A stretch of 41,173 nt of DNA from an uncultured Prevotella sp. GTDB lineage: Bacteria; Bacteroidota; Bacteroidia; Bacteroidales; Bacteroidaceae. Under the pieces are notes generated by a model. It had not been told where the DNA came from. It did no database searches and saw only the letters and a list, made by a program, of their open reading frames with translations. The position numbers and the translations under genes are program-made. Every line of letters starts with the position of its first letter. Position 1 is the first letter of the stretch. The stretch lies in assembly GCA_900317405.1 (NCBI GenBank), contig ONGP01000013.1, forward strand, positions 1 to 41,173. The letters run 5' to 3'. Of this stretch, positions 14,477 to 22,991 are shown one piece after another.

Positions 14477-15073
14477 TTATCTTAAATCGATTACTTCTGC
14501 TTTGGGGAAATCTTTGGCGTTGAAGCGGAACTGACTGTCGGGGATGCTCTCCTTCTTGATACTGTTGATGTCGAAGGTGGTCCACTTCTTACCCTGCAGC
14601 ATCTTTACCTGCTTGGGCTGATAGTTCTTCTTGTTTACCGAGATGAACAGTTCCTTGATTTTACGGTCGGCGCTGCTGGCCATCAGATGGATGACGTAAT
14701 CGTTGCCTGCAGTGTTCATCGTATAGGTGTAGCCGCGTTTGTAGAGATGGATGAAGTTGTAAGGATTGATGGCCTGAAGCTGTGCCTCGGTGGGATTGCT
14801 TACGTTTACCTCATCGTTGTTCTTAAGATATGTCCACTGTGTTTTGCCGTCGAACCACACTTTGGCCTGTGGGGTGGTGGCATAGAATTTCTTGCCCTTG
14901 ATGGCTATAGTGCCGCTGGTGCTACCATTGGCTGTGGTCATCTTGAAGTTTGCTTTTACTCCGCTCTGGGCGGTGATGGTGGCGGCAGCCTTGTCGAGCA
15001 CCGCTTTGGCCGACTGAGCGAATGAGCCCATGCTCATAAGCGCTGCGACCATAATAATACCTATTCTTTTCAT
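14477..15073 (-). CDS. LolA-like outer-membrane lipoprotein carrier family protein
   Basis: A 198-residue periplasmic protein. A signal peptide covers about residues 1-19 (GSFAQ). The mature part begins with an amphipathic helix (AKAVLDKAAATIT) and then has the beta-rich pattern of LolA-fold proteins, including FYATTPQAKVWFDGKTQWTY and a C-terminal FRFNAKDFP. LolA shuttles lipoproteins from the inner to the outer membrane. Distant LolA-like proteins are common in Bacteroidetes, so whether this is the housekeeping LolA is uncertain. Its ATG shares one base with the ftsK stop (TAATG), a pairing often seen in this phylum. Confidence 0.8.
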   Translation of the reverse strand: MKRIGIIMVAALMSMGSFAQSAKAVLDKAAATITAQSGVKANFKMTTANGSTSGTIAIKGKKFYATTPQAKVWFDGKTQWTYLKNNDEVNVSNPTEAQLQAINPYNFIHLYKRGYTYTMNTAGNDYVIHLMASSADRKIKELFISVNKKNYQPKQVKMLQGKKWTTFDINSIKKESIPDSQFRFNAKDFPKAEVIDLR

Positions 15074-17532
15074 TATCGTAAATTGCTTAAAAGATTATTC
15101 AGACTATTCTCATCCTGTATGAGTACCTCGCGGGGCTTAGAACCCATGGCGGCGCCTACTACGCCAGCTTTCTCGAGCTGATCCATCAGTCGGCCTGCAC
15201 GGTTGTAGCCGATGGCAAACTTACGTTGGATGAGCGATGTAGAACCACTTTGGTTCATCACGATAAGGCGGGCAGCATCGTCGAACAGCGGGTCGAGATG
15301 GGTCATATCCACATCTCTATCGCCACCGTCGCCCATCTCTGCCTCAGGCATATCGGGCTCGGGCAGTTCGAATGGTGCGCCATAGCTCTGCTGGTCGCTG
15401 ATGTACTCGTTGATGCGCTCTACCTCAGGAGTATCTACGAATGCGCACTGCACACGCTCAGGCTCAGAACCGCCCACGAGTGCCAGCATATCACCACGGC
15501 CGATAAGCTGCTGAGCACCTGTACGGTCGAGGATGGTCTTAGAGTCGATACCGGCCGAAACCTTGAATGCGATACGGCTTGGGAAGTTGGCCTTGATGGT
15601 ACCAGTGATGATATTGGTAGTTGGACGCTGTGTGGCTATAATCATGTGGATACCCACGGCGCGGGCCAACTGGGCAATACGTGCGATAGGCAGCTCGACC
15701 TCCTTGCCGGCAGTCATAATCAGGTCGCCAAACTCATCGATTACCACCACGATGTAAGGCAGGAATCGGTGACCGTTGTTAGGATTAAGCTGGCGGGCTA
15801 TGAACTTCTGGTTGTACTCCTTGATGTTGTGTGCTCGAGCCGACTTAAGCAGGTCGTAACGTGTGTCCATCTCCTTACACAGCGAGTTGAGCGTTCGTAC
15901 TACCTTGGTTACATCGGTGATAATTGGATCGGCCTCCTCATCGGGCACCTTAGCTAGGAAGTGATTGCAGATAGGCTCGTAGAAGCTGAACTCCACCTTT
16001 TTAGGGTCTACCAGCACAATCTTGAGCTCGGCCGGATGCTTCTTATATAGCAATGAGGTGATGATGGCGTTAAGTCCTACAGACTTACCCTGACCTGTGG
16101 CACCAGCCACAAGCAGGTGTGGAGCCTTGGCCAGATCAAACATAAATACCTCGTTGGTGATGGTCTTACCGATGGCGCAAGGCAGCTCCATCTTCGACTC
16201 CTGAAACTTCTTGGAGTTAAGTATCGACTCCATCGAAACGGTTGAAGGCTTAGCGTTAGGTACCTCGATACCAACAGTACCCTTACCAGGCATTGGGGCT
16301 ATGATACGTATGCCGAGAGCCGACAGGCTGAGTGCGATATCATCCTCAAGATTCTTGATCTTCTGGATTCGGACGCCCTGTGCCAGTGTGATTTCGTAGA
16401 GAGTGATGGTAGGACCAACGGTGGCCTTGATGCTGCTGATCTCTACACCGAAGGTACGCAGCACGTCGACAATACGGTTCTTGTTGGCTGTCTGCTCGGC
16501 CATATCGATATATGGCTTACCGTCGTTATCGTACTTTTTCAGAAGGTCGAGCGTGGGGTAGTGGTAGTTCTCCAGATCGCGCTTGGGGTCGTATGGCTCC
16601 ATATTCTCCACATCTTCCACAAGTGTCTTTTTGTCGGCAGTCTCGGTGTCGCCCTTGGCCACCTCGATGTCCATCTCAATATCGCCTTCGGCATACTTCT
16701 CAGGCTCGGCAACTGGGGCCTCAGGCTCCTTCTTCTTGCGGAGACTGCTCAGGAATCCAGGCTTGATGTTGCTATCTTCGTTCTGATATCCTTCGTCGAT
16801 TACTACTGCATCGCCGTTTTCCTTGAACTCAACGGTCTGAGTGGCAGGATCGTCGAACACCAGTGGTTCTTCCTCCTCAGGCTCCTCGTTCTCGGGCTCA
16901 GTTTCACCAGGTCTGTTTACGGTGAACTTTACCTTATTATAATAGATGGCGGGATTGAGCATCTTTCGGATGAAGATGACGGTAGCTGCACTGAAGTAGG
17001 TAAGGAATGCCACAGCGATGATTATCAACAGGGCCGTGAGACCTGGTGCTCCCACCAGATTGCCTATGCTGCGACTAATATACATGCCGTGATCGCCGCC
17101 AGGACTGTAACTCTGATTGGCAAACAGCGGCTGCAGGAATGTGGCCAGCGCTACCGATGCCCATACCAGCAGCAAAGCTACAGACAGAGTCCATTTGAGC
17201 AGATTTACACGATAGGCCTTCATAAGATGTATGCCCACTACAAATAGCAGCAGCGGCAACAGAAATGCCGGCAATCCGAAGCAACGCTTGATAAAAAACC
17301 ATGCTGCATAAGCGCCAAGACTACCACAAGTGTTGGCAAACTCATGATGCTCGTTGAGCACCTCGCCGTCGCGCGGCTCTTCTATCAGAGTCTGATCGGC
17401 TGCACCAGTACTGAAGTAAGACACAAATGCAAAGCACAGATAAATCGAGATACCGAAAAATATGGCTCCCAAGATGAAACTCAGGCGCTCTCTGTTTTCG
17501 TTGTTTGAAGTCTTTTTCTTAACCTTCTTCAT
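15073..17532 (-). CDS. ftsK: DNA translocase FtsK/SpoIIIE
   Basis: An 819-residue septal DNA pump that clears and aligns chromosome ends during division. Four hydrophobic segments lie in the first 190 residues. An acidic linker follows (EPENEEPEEEEP), then the alpha/beta motor domain with Walker A GATGQGKS and Walker B IVVVIDEFGDLIM. The C-terminal gamma winged-helix domain is present (GSTSLIQRKFAIGYNRAGRLMDQLEKAGVVG). ATG 17532 (MKKVKKK) is preferred over the upstream ATG at 17586, because a -7 element (17554-17561) lies between them. It heads an operon with the LolA-like and DUF5687 genes. Confidence 0.95.
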   Translation of the reverse strand: MKKVKKKTSNNENRERLSFILGAIFFGISIYLCFAFVSYFSTGAADQTLIEEPRDGEVLNEHHEFANTCGSLGAYAAWFFIKRCFGLPAFLLPLLLFVVGIHLMKAYRVNLLKWTLSVALLLVWASVALATFLQPLFANQSYSPGGDHGMYISRSIGNLVGAPGLTALLIIIAVAFLTYFSAATVIFIRKMLNPAIYYNKVKFTVNRPGETEPENEEPEEEEPLVFDDPATQTVEFKENGDAVVIDEGYQNEDSNIKPGFLSSLRKKKEPEAPVAEPEKYAEGDIEMDIEVAKGDTETADKKTLVEDVENMEPYDPKRDLENYHYPTLDLLKKYDNDGKPYIDMAEQTANKNRIVDVLRTFGVEISSIKATVGPTITLYEITLAQGVRIQKIKNLEDDIALSLSALGIRIIAPMPGKGTVGIEVPNAKPSTVSMESILNSKKFQESKMELPCAIGKTITNEVFMFDLAKAPHLLVAGATGQGKSVGLNAIITSLLYKKHPAELKIVLVDPKKVEFSFYEPICNHFLAKVPDEEADPIITDVTKVVRTLNSLCKEMDTRYDLLKSARAHNIKEYNQKFIARQLNPNNGHRFLPYIVVVIDEFGDLIMTAGKEVELPIARIAQLARAVGIHMIIATQRPTTNIITGTIKANFPSRIAFKVSAGIDSKTILDRTGAQQLIGRGDMLALVGGSEPERVQCAFVDTPEVERINEYISDQQSYGAPFELPEPDMPEAEMGDGGDRDVDMTHLDPLFDDAARLIVMNQSGSTSLIQRKFAIGYNRAGRLMDQLEKAGVVGAAMGSKPREVLIQDENSLNNLLSNLR

Positions 17533-17553
17533 ACAGTTTATGATATTTTCGTG

Positions 17554-17612
17554 CAAAAGTAGCTGAAAAAACTCAGATTTCATCATAAATCGGGATTTTT
17601 TTTATAATTTTG
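17554..17612. promoter_or_regulatory. Divergent -7 elements between ftsK and the exonuclease gene
   Basis: On the minus strand TACTTTTG (17554-17561) points to ftsK. On the plus strand TAATTTTG (17605-17612) points to the exonuclease gene, only 9 bases before its ATG. Neither has a clear TTTG at the right distance. Confidence 0.4.
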
Positions 17613-17621
17613 CACGCAGAA

Positions 17622-18260
17622 ATGAAAAAGTTGATACAAAATAAGGTAGATAAGAAGACGATTGCCACCTTTCCGACGGTAATTTTTCCTGGACGCATAG
17701 TTGTGGTTTTGTCGGCAACCGAGGCTGAGAGGGCTGTGGATTATTTGCTCTCACAACCAGTGTTGGGCTTCGACACCGAAACGCGTCCAAGCTTCAAGAA
17801 GGGTGTGCACCATAAGTGTTCGTTGCTGCAGGTTAGTACGGCCAACTGCTGTTTTCTGTTCCGACTGAACTATATCGGAATGTGTCCTGCCATTAAGCGT
17901 CTGCTCGAGGATAATACCGTGACTAAGGTGGGACTGGCTTGGAAAAATGATGCACTGGGTCTGCAACGATTGGGCGAATTCAAGATGGGCGAGTTTGTTG
18001 ACCTGCAGGATATGGCCCAGCAGCTGGGTATCGAGGACCAGAGTTTGATGAAACTATATGCCAATGTGTTTGGCGAGCGGATAAGCAAGCGCCAGCAGCT
18101 TACCAACTGGGAGCGCGACGTGCTGGAGGAGCCGCAGAAACGCTATGCCGCTATCGACGCATGGGCTTGTGTGCGACTGTATGAAGAATTTAAAAGAATG
18201 ATAGAAACCAATGATTATCAATTGGTTATAGTTCCTGAAGAAACAACCAGTAAAATATGA
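17622..18260 (+). CDS. 3'-5' exonuclease domain protein (DEDDy type)
   Basis: A 212-residue protein with the DnaQ-like RNase D/WRN exonuclease fold. The acidic residues appear in order: LGFDTETRP (Asp and Glu), the Asp in GLAWKNDALGLQ, and the YxxxD motif in YAAIDAWACVRLY. It has no HRDC domain, so it is not a full RNase D. The substrate (DNA or structured RNA) is not known for this small Bacteroidetes group. ATG 17622 is chosen over the TTG at 17610 because it follows the -7 element. It overlaps rlmI by 4 bases, which suggests a role in nucleic acid handling beside RNA-modifying enzymes. Confidence 0.88.
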   Translation: MKKLIQNKVDKKTIATFPTVIFPGRIVVVLSATEAERAVDYLLSQPVLGFDTETRPSFKKGVHHKCSLLQVSTANCCFLFRLNYIGMCPAIKRLLEDNTVTKVGLAWKNDALGLQRLGEFKMGEFVDLQDMAQQLGIEDQSLMKLYANVFGERISKRQQLTNWERDVLEEPQKRYAAIDAWACVRLYEEFKRMIETNDYQLVIVPEETTSKI

Positions 18261-19429
18261 AGAAACTATATCTTAAGCGTGGTAAGGAGGAAAGCTTGCT
18301 CCGTTTTCACCCCTGGGTATTCTCGGGTGCAATACAGCAGGCTGATGAGGATTTGAAGGATGGCGACCTGGTGCGTGTGTATACAAATCAGGGCGATTTC
18401 ATCGCTGTAGGACACTTTCAGAAGGGATCTATCGCGGTACGAGTTCTGTCGTTTCGCGATGTGGAGATAGATGCAGAGTTCTGGGCTTCGCGCCTGGCTT
18501 CGGCTCTGGAAGTCCGCCAATCCATAGGTATTGCCGATAATCCGCAGAATAATACCTATCGACTGGTTCATGGTGAAGGCGACAACCTGCCAGGACTCAT
18601 CATCGATGTATACGATCGTACAGCCGTGATGCAGGCTCACAGCATAGGTATGCACCTGTGCCGAAAGGAAATAGCCGAGCAGTTGGTAAAGGTGATGGGT
18701 AGTCGTATAGATAATGTATACTACAAGAGCGAGACCACTCTGCCGTTTATGGACGATATGGAAAATGGTTTTGTGTATGGTGGTAGCGAGGATAATGTGG
18801 CAGTAGAGAACGGTCTGAAGTTCTATGTAGACTGGTTGCGCGGACAGAAGACGGGATTCTTTGTTGACCAGCGCGACAACCGACAGCTACTTGAGCGCTA
18901 TTCGGCAGGTAAGAGCGTGCTGAATATGTTCTGCTATACTGGAGGATTTTCGGTTTATGCTATGCGTGGTGGCGCTAAACAGGTACACTCTGTTGACAGC
19001 AGTGCTAAGGCCATCGAACTGACCAACCGCAATGTGGCCCTGAACTTTGAGGGCGACATGCGTCACGAGGCTTTCTGCGAGGATGCGTTCAAGTATCTGG
19101 AGCAGGCAGGCAATAACTACGATCTGATAATTCTCGACCCGCCTGCATTTGCTAAGCATCGTGGTGCTCTGCACAATGCGCTGAAGGGTTATACACGCCT
19201 GAACAACAAGGCTTTCCAGAAGATTAAGCCGGGCGGAATATTGTTTACGTTCAGTTGTTCGCAGGTCGTAACCAAGGACAACTTCCGCAATGCTGTATTT
19301 ACAGCTGCTGCTCAGGCTGGTCGTAAGGTTCGCATTCTGCACCAGTTGCACCAGCCAGCCGATCATCCTATTAATATCTATCACCCAGAGGGCGAGTATC
19401 TTAAGGGACTGGTACTGTATGTTGAATAG
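18257..19429 (+). CDS. rlmI: 23S rRNA methyltransferase of the RlmI type
   Basis: A 390-residue class I SAM-dependent methyltransferase. Residues about 1-75 form a PUA domain (LYLKRGKEESLLRFHPWVFSGAI). An EEHEE-type middle region follows, then a Rossmann domain with the SAM loop VLNMFCYTGGFSVYAM and the catalytic-loop motif ILDPPAFAK, and FSCSQ near the end. E. coli RlmI makes m5C1962 of 23S rRNA; the same product here is inferred from family and length. The start overlaps the exonuclease stop (ATGA) and its end overlaps tilS by 11 bases, so all three genes form one operon. Confidence 0.88.
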   Translation: MKKLYLKRGKEESLLRFHPWVFSGAIQQADEDLKDGDLVRVYTNQGDFIAVGHFQKGSIAVRVLSFRDVEIDAEFWASRLASALEVRQSIGIADNPQNNTYRLVHGEGDNLPGLIIDVYDRTAVMQAHSIGMHLCRKEIAEQLVKVMGSRIDNVYYKSETTLPFMDDMENGFVYGGSEDNVAVENGLKFYVDWLRGQKTGFFVDQRDNRQLLERYSAGKSVLNMFCYTGGFSVYAMRGGAKQVHSVDSSAKAIELTNRNVALNFEGDMRHEAFCEDAFKYLEQAGNNYDLIILDPPAFAKHRGALHNALKGYTRLNNKAFQKIKPGGILFTFSCSQVVTKDNFRNAVFTAAAQAGRKVRILHQLHQPADHPINIYHPEGEYLKGLVLYVE

Positions 19430-20726
19430 GATTCAGAAGTTTATCGACAGCCATCAGTTGCTGGACCGCTCGGAGCTGCATCTTGTGGGACTGAGCGGAG
19501 GTGCTGATTCTGTGGCTTTACTTCTGATATTGCGCGAACTGGGTTATCGTGTAGAGGCGGCACATTGTAATTTTCGTTTACGCGGCGATGAGTCGGATAG
19601 AGATGAGAATTTCGTAAAAGAGCTGTGCGCTAAACTGAAAGCGCCGCTGCACTTAATCCACTTTGATACAAAGAGTTATGCCGAGCAGCATCAAGTAAGT
19701 ATTGAAATGGCTGCCCGCGATTTGCGCTATGGATATTTTCGTGAATTATGTAAAGATATCAGCGCTGCTGATGTGTGCATAGCTCATCATCGTGATGATG
19801 CTGTAGAGACGCTGCTGATGAATCTGCTGCGTGGTGCCGGAATACACGGTCTGACAGGAATACGCCCCAAGAACGACTTTGTACGTCGCCCACTTCTGTG
19901 TATTACCCGACAGGAAATCGTAGATTATCTCGATTCCATCGGACAGCCTTACGTTACTGATTCTACAAACCTTGAGGCAGACGTGCTACGTAATAAGGTA
20001 CGCCTGCGCGTATTGCCGCTACTCGAAGAAATCGCCCCTGGCGCTGCGGCCAATATCGATAAAACCGCAAATTATCTTCGCGAGGCCGAGAAGGTTTTTC
20101 AGGCTGAGATGCGGCGTGAGCAAGGTGCTTATTTAAATGCTGATGGAAATTCGGTAGAAATAGAACTTCTGCAGCAGTTGCCCTCGCCGTCGTCATTCCT
20201 GCACGAGTGGCTTATGCCGCTAGGATTTAACTCTACTCAGACCGAACAGATGCTTGGTTGCCTAAGCGATACTGGATGCGAGTTTAGTTCGGCTACACAT
20301 ACTTTGGTGGTGGACCGCAAACAGCTGGTGGTAGAGCCAATCGCCCAACCGATGAAATCTGTCAAGATGCCCGAATGCGGCACTTATCGCTACGATGAAT
20401 CCACAGCATATAAGCTGGAAATAGCGGATGATATCGAGATTTCTAAATCGGCCGATGTGGCTACACTAGATGCCGACAAGGTAAAATTCCCGTTAACCTT
20501 GCGACCCGTAGGTACAGGCGAAAGATTTGTGCCGTTTGGTATGAAGGGTAGCAAACTTGTTAGCGACTATCTTACCGACCTGAAGTTTTCTATATTAGAA
20601 AAGCGTCGTCAGTTAGTGATGGTAGATGCTTCAGGAGCGGTAATCTGGCTTGTGGGCCGAAGAACTGACAATCGTTTCAGAATCGACAACGATACTAAAC
20701 GTACTTTACGTATTACAATCAAGTAG
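19419..20726 (+). CDS. tilS: tRNA(Ile)-lysidine synthase
   Basis: A 435-residue N-type ATP pyrophosphatase that attaches lysine to C34 of tRNA-Ile(CAU), changing its decoding from AUG to AUA. The PP-loop SGGADS lies near residue 25. Further TilS motifs are HCNFRLRGDESDRDE, IAHHRDDAVETLLMNLLRG and the C-terminal TilS domain (PLTLRPVGTGERFVPFGMKG...KLVSDYLTD). ATG 19419 lies inside the end of rlmI; the upstream open frame is only overlap. The length is normal for Bacteroidetes. Confidence 0.95.
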   Translation: MLNRIQKFIDSHQLLDRSELHLVGLSGGADSVALLLILRELGYRVEAAHCNFRLRGDESDRDENFVKELCAKLKAPLHLIHFDTKSYAEQHQVSIEMAARDLRYGYFRELCKDISAADVCIAHHRDDAVETLLMNLLRGAGIHGLTGIRPKNDFVRRPLLCITRQEIVDYLDSIGQPYVTDSTNLEADVLRNKVRLRVLPLLEEIAPGAAANIDKTANYLREAEKVFQAEMRREQGAYLNADGNSVEIELLQQLPSPSSFLHEWLMPLGFNSTQTEQMLGCLSDTGCEFSSATHTLVVDRKQLVVEPIAQPMKSVKMPECGTYRYDESTAYKLEIADDIEISKSADVATLDADKVKFPLTLRPVGTGERFVPFGMKGSKLVSDYLTDLKFSILEKRRQLVMVDASGAVIWLVGRRTDNRFRIDNDTKRTLRITIK

Positions 20727-20742
20727 ATATTTTAGGGTTGAT

Positions 20743-20783
20743 ATAAAAAGAAATAGAGGCGAGCATTCACTGCTAGCCTCTAT
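20743..20783 (-). terminator. Terminator of prmA
   Basis: ATAGAGGC (20753-20760) pairs with GCCTCTAT (20776-20783). On the minus strand the hairpin is followed by a T-rich tail (20743-20752). It could also slow plus-strand transcription leaving tilS. Confidence 0.6.
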
Positions 20784-20915
20784 CGCTTAAAAAACTAAAT
20801 TAATCAACCATAAACCTTAACCATTAAAATCGAGTGCAAAGGTACGAATAAATCTTTAGAAACACGAATTTAAGGTGTATCGTTAACAATATTTATAATA
20901 AATATTTGATGTATA

Positions 20916-21761
20916 TTAATACCTTAACACAATGCAGGCCCAATCTTGGTCACTATCCTGGAAAACTAGCGAAAGTCCAAGAGTTTTTGCCTTGTCGATG
21001 AGTATTTGTACGTCGGTGGTGTAGAATCCGCTAAGTATCAGTGTTGAACCATTATGCATCTTGCTTATAAAGCGTGGCATGTCGGCCAGAAGTATATTAC
21101 GGTTGATATTTGCCAAAACCAGATCGAATGTGCCGTCTACAGTATTCAGTACGCTTGAATCCCCCAATAGTGATGTGAATCTATCGTCGACACGATTGAT
21201 TACAGCATTGTGGCGGGCATTGTCGGCACTCCATTCGTCGATGTCGTAACCCACAGCCTGAGTAGCACCGAACTTCAGTGCTACAATCGATAGGATGCCT
21301 GTTCCTGTGCCGCAATCGAGCACGCGTGCTCCCTGCGATCGATCGATAAGCTGTTTGCATATCATGCGTGTAGTCTCGTGAGTACCAGTACCGAAGGCCA
21401 ACTTTGCATCGATTTCTATCGAAACCTGGCTGTCGGTCTCAGGTAGATGGCGCCCATCGTGAATGACCAACTGGTCGGAGATGACTATCGGCTCGAAACC
21501 TTCCTGTTCCCATTGCTCGTTCCAGTCGCGATCCTCAGCTTCGCGTACATTATATATAATAGATGTGCCCTCGAAGGGGAAATCCTCTATGCATTCGCGC
21601 AGAGCATCTACGCTGAACAGACTCTGCTGGACATACCCCTTGAGTCCTGTCTCGGTCTCCTCGAAAGTCTCGAAACCCGCCTCGCCAGCAAGCGAAGCCA
21701 ACAAGTCGGCAGCATCGGCCGAAAGTGGTGAAATGGTGAATTCTACCTCGTAATATTTCAT
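20916..21761 (-). CDS. prmA: Ribosomal protein L11 methyltransferase
   Basis: A 281-residue SAM-dependent methyltransferase that trimethylates ribosomal protein L11. The N-terminal domain (about 1-95) recognises L11. The catalytic domain has the SAM motif VLDCGTGTGILSIVALKFGA and the NPPY-like motif as LVLANINRNILL, the form found in PrmA. ATG 21761 (MKYYEVEF) is preferred over the upstream ATG at 21815, because a -7 element (21783-21790) lies between them. It is a single-gene unit. Confidence 0.93.
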   Translation of the reverse strand: MKYYEVEFTISPLSADAADLLASLAGEAGFETFEETETGLKGYVQQSLFSVDALRECIEDFPFEGTSIIYNVREAEDRDWNEQWEQEGFEPIVISDQLVIHDGRHLPETDSQVSIEIDAKLAFGTGTHETTRMICKQLIDRSQGARVLDCGTGTGILSIVALKFGATQAVGYDIDEWSADNARHNAVINRVDDRFTSLLGDSSVLNTVDGTFDLVLANINRNILLADMPRFISKMHNGSTLILSGFYTTDVQILIDKAKTLGLSLVFQDSDQDWACIVLRY

Positions 21762-21782
21762 ATATTTCGTTAATTTTTGAGG

Positions 21783-21863
21783 CAAAATTACAAAAATTAG
21801 GGAAAATCCTACCATAAGTTAGGGTTTTTCCCTACTTTTGCACAAAAATTCGTTGTATTTTTG
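21783..21863. promoter_or_regulatory. Divergent promoter region between prmA and the Tyr/Trp-rich protein gene
   Basis: The minus strand has TAATTTTG (21783-21790) toward prmA. The plus strand has TACTTTTG (21833-21840) and TATTTTTG (21856-21863) toward the gene at 21893. Between them TAGGGAAAA (21798-21806) is repeated in inverse as TTTTCCCTA (21826-21834), which could be an operator. Confidence 0.4.
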
Positions 21864-21892
21864 CAACGTGAAACTATAAAACGTAGAAGAAA

Positions 21893-22945
21893 ATGAAGAA
21901 ACTGTTATTAATTTCAATGCTGATCGGAGCCATGCCACTGGCAATGATGGCTCAGGATGATGACCTCTACTTCGTTCCTAAGAAGAAAAAGGCACAGGTA
22001 GAGCAGGTGAAGGAAATCGCCCCCGTGGTGGCTCCACAGCCTAAAGCCAAGAGCAGCTACGAGGTGATAGACGGTGATACTACCAAACTAGACGTAATCG
22101 AATTTACCGAAGGCAAGGGTATTTATCCCGACTCATTAGAGACTGAGGATTATGCACTTACTAAGCAGATGATGCGATTCGAAGACTACGACGTTAGTGA
22201 TAACGACGCCTTCTGGGCAGGATACCGCGCTGGTGCCAGCACCTGGTCGTGGCATTCGCCTTGGTACTACAGTCGTTATGGCTTCGGATGGTATGATCCT
22301 TGGTGGTATGGTTCTTGGTACGGATATGGCAGCCTGTATGCCTGGTATGATCCCTGGTATTACGGTTGGTACGATCCATACTGGAGTTCATGGGGATGGA
22401 ACTACTACGGATATCCCGGCTACTACAGCTCGTGGTATCATCCATATCGCTACTACGATGGATATGCTCACTACTACTATGGTGGCGGAAGTGGCCGCAG
22501 TCACTACTACGGACATACAGGTAACGCTGGAACTATCCACACGAATGGTAGTACAGGTTATCGCCCGTCATATCGCAACACTGTTACTAACAATAGTTCG
22601 CGTATGGGTAGCTTGAGAGAGCGTGCCAGCAGCATGAGTGGCGGCGATCGAAGATTTACTAGTGGTAATAACGTACGCTCTAGCAGTGGTAACTTCAGTG
22701 GATATCGCGGTGGATCTAACAGCTCGTCGAGCAACAGCGGCAGAGTTGTTAACACTTCTAGCAGCAGTCGTTCTAGCAGCAGCTACAGCAACAGTTCAAG
22801 CAGTCGTTCATCAAGCTCTAGCTCAAGCTCAAGCAGCTGGGGTGGCAGTCGCAGTAGCGGTGGAGGCGGAGGCTTCAGCAGCGGCGGTACCAGAAGTAGT
22901 GGCGGCGGAGGCGGCGGTGGAAGTCGCATGGGCGGACGCCGTTGA
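21893..22945 (+). CDS. Secreted Tyr/Trp/Gly- and Ser-rich low-complexity protein
   Basis: A 350-residue exported protein. A signal peptide ends near residue 21 (MMAQ). Residues about 25-110 are mixed and charged. Residues about 112-205 are extraordinarily rich in Trp, Tyr, Gly and Asp-Pro, with repeating WYDPWW, WYGYGS, WYDPWYY and WYDPYW. The rest is Ser- and Gly-rich, with long serine runs, and ends in GGRR. Nothing resembles a catalytic domain. Such composition suggests a flexible, adhesive or surface-associated protein. It precedes an outer-membrane protein gene by 46 bases and is probably co-transcribed with it. I know no named family for it. Confidence 0.75.
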   Translation: MKKLLLISMLIGAMPLAMMAQDDDLYFVPKKKKAQVEQVKEIAPVVAPQPKAKSSYEVIDGDTTKLDVIEFTEGKGIYPDSLETEDYALTKQMMRFEDYDVSDNDAFWAGYRAGASTWSWHSPWYYSRYGFGWYDPWWYGSWYGYGSLYAWYDPWYYGWYDPYWSSWGWNYYGYPGYYSSWYHPYRYYDGYAHYYYGGGSGRSHYYGHTGNAGTIHTNGSTGYRPSYRNTVTNNSSRMGSLRERASSMSGGDRRFTSGNNVRSSSGNFSGYRGGSNSSSSNSGRVVNTSSSSRSSSSYSNSSSSRSSSSSSSSSSWGGSRSSGGGGGFSSGGTRSSGGGGGGGSRMGGRR

Positions 22946-22991
22946 GATTTACATTAAACATTTAACATTAAACATTAAATAATTAGCCATT

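Noticed and set aside
15226-15957. 243-residue open frame on the plus strand
   Set aside because: It lies antisense to the conserved motor domain of ftsK and is a mirror of its codon pattern.
22946-22991. Repeated ACATTAAACATT units before the FadL-like gene
   Set aside because: Short AT-rich spacer between co-transcribed genes; two imperfect copies are not enough to call a control element.
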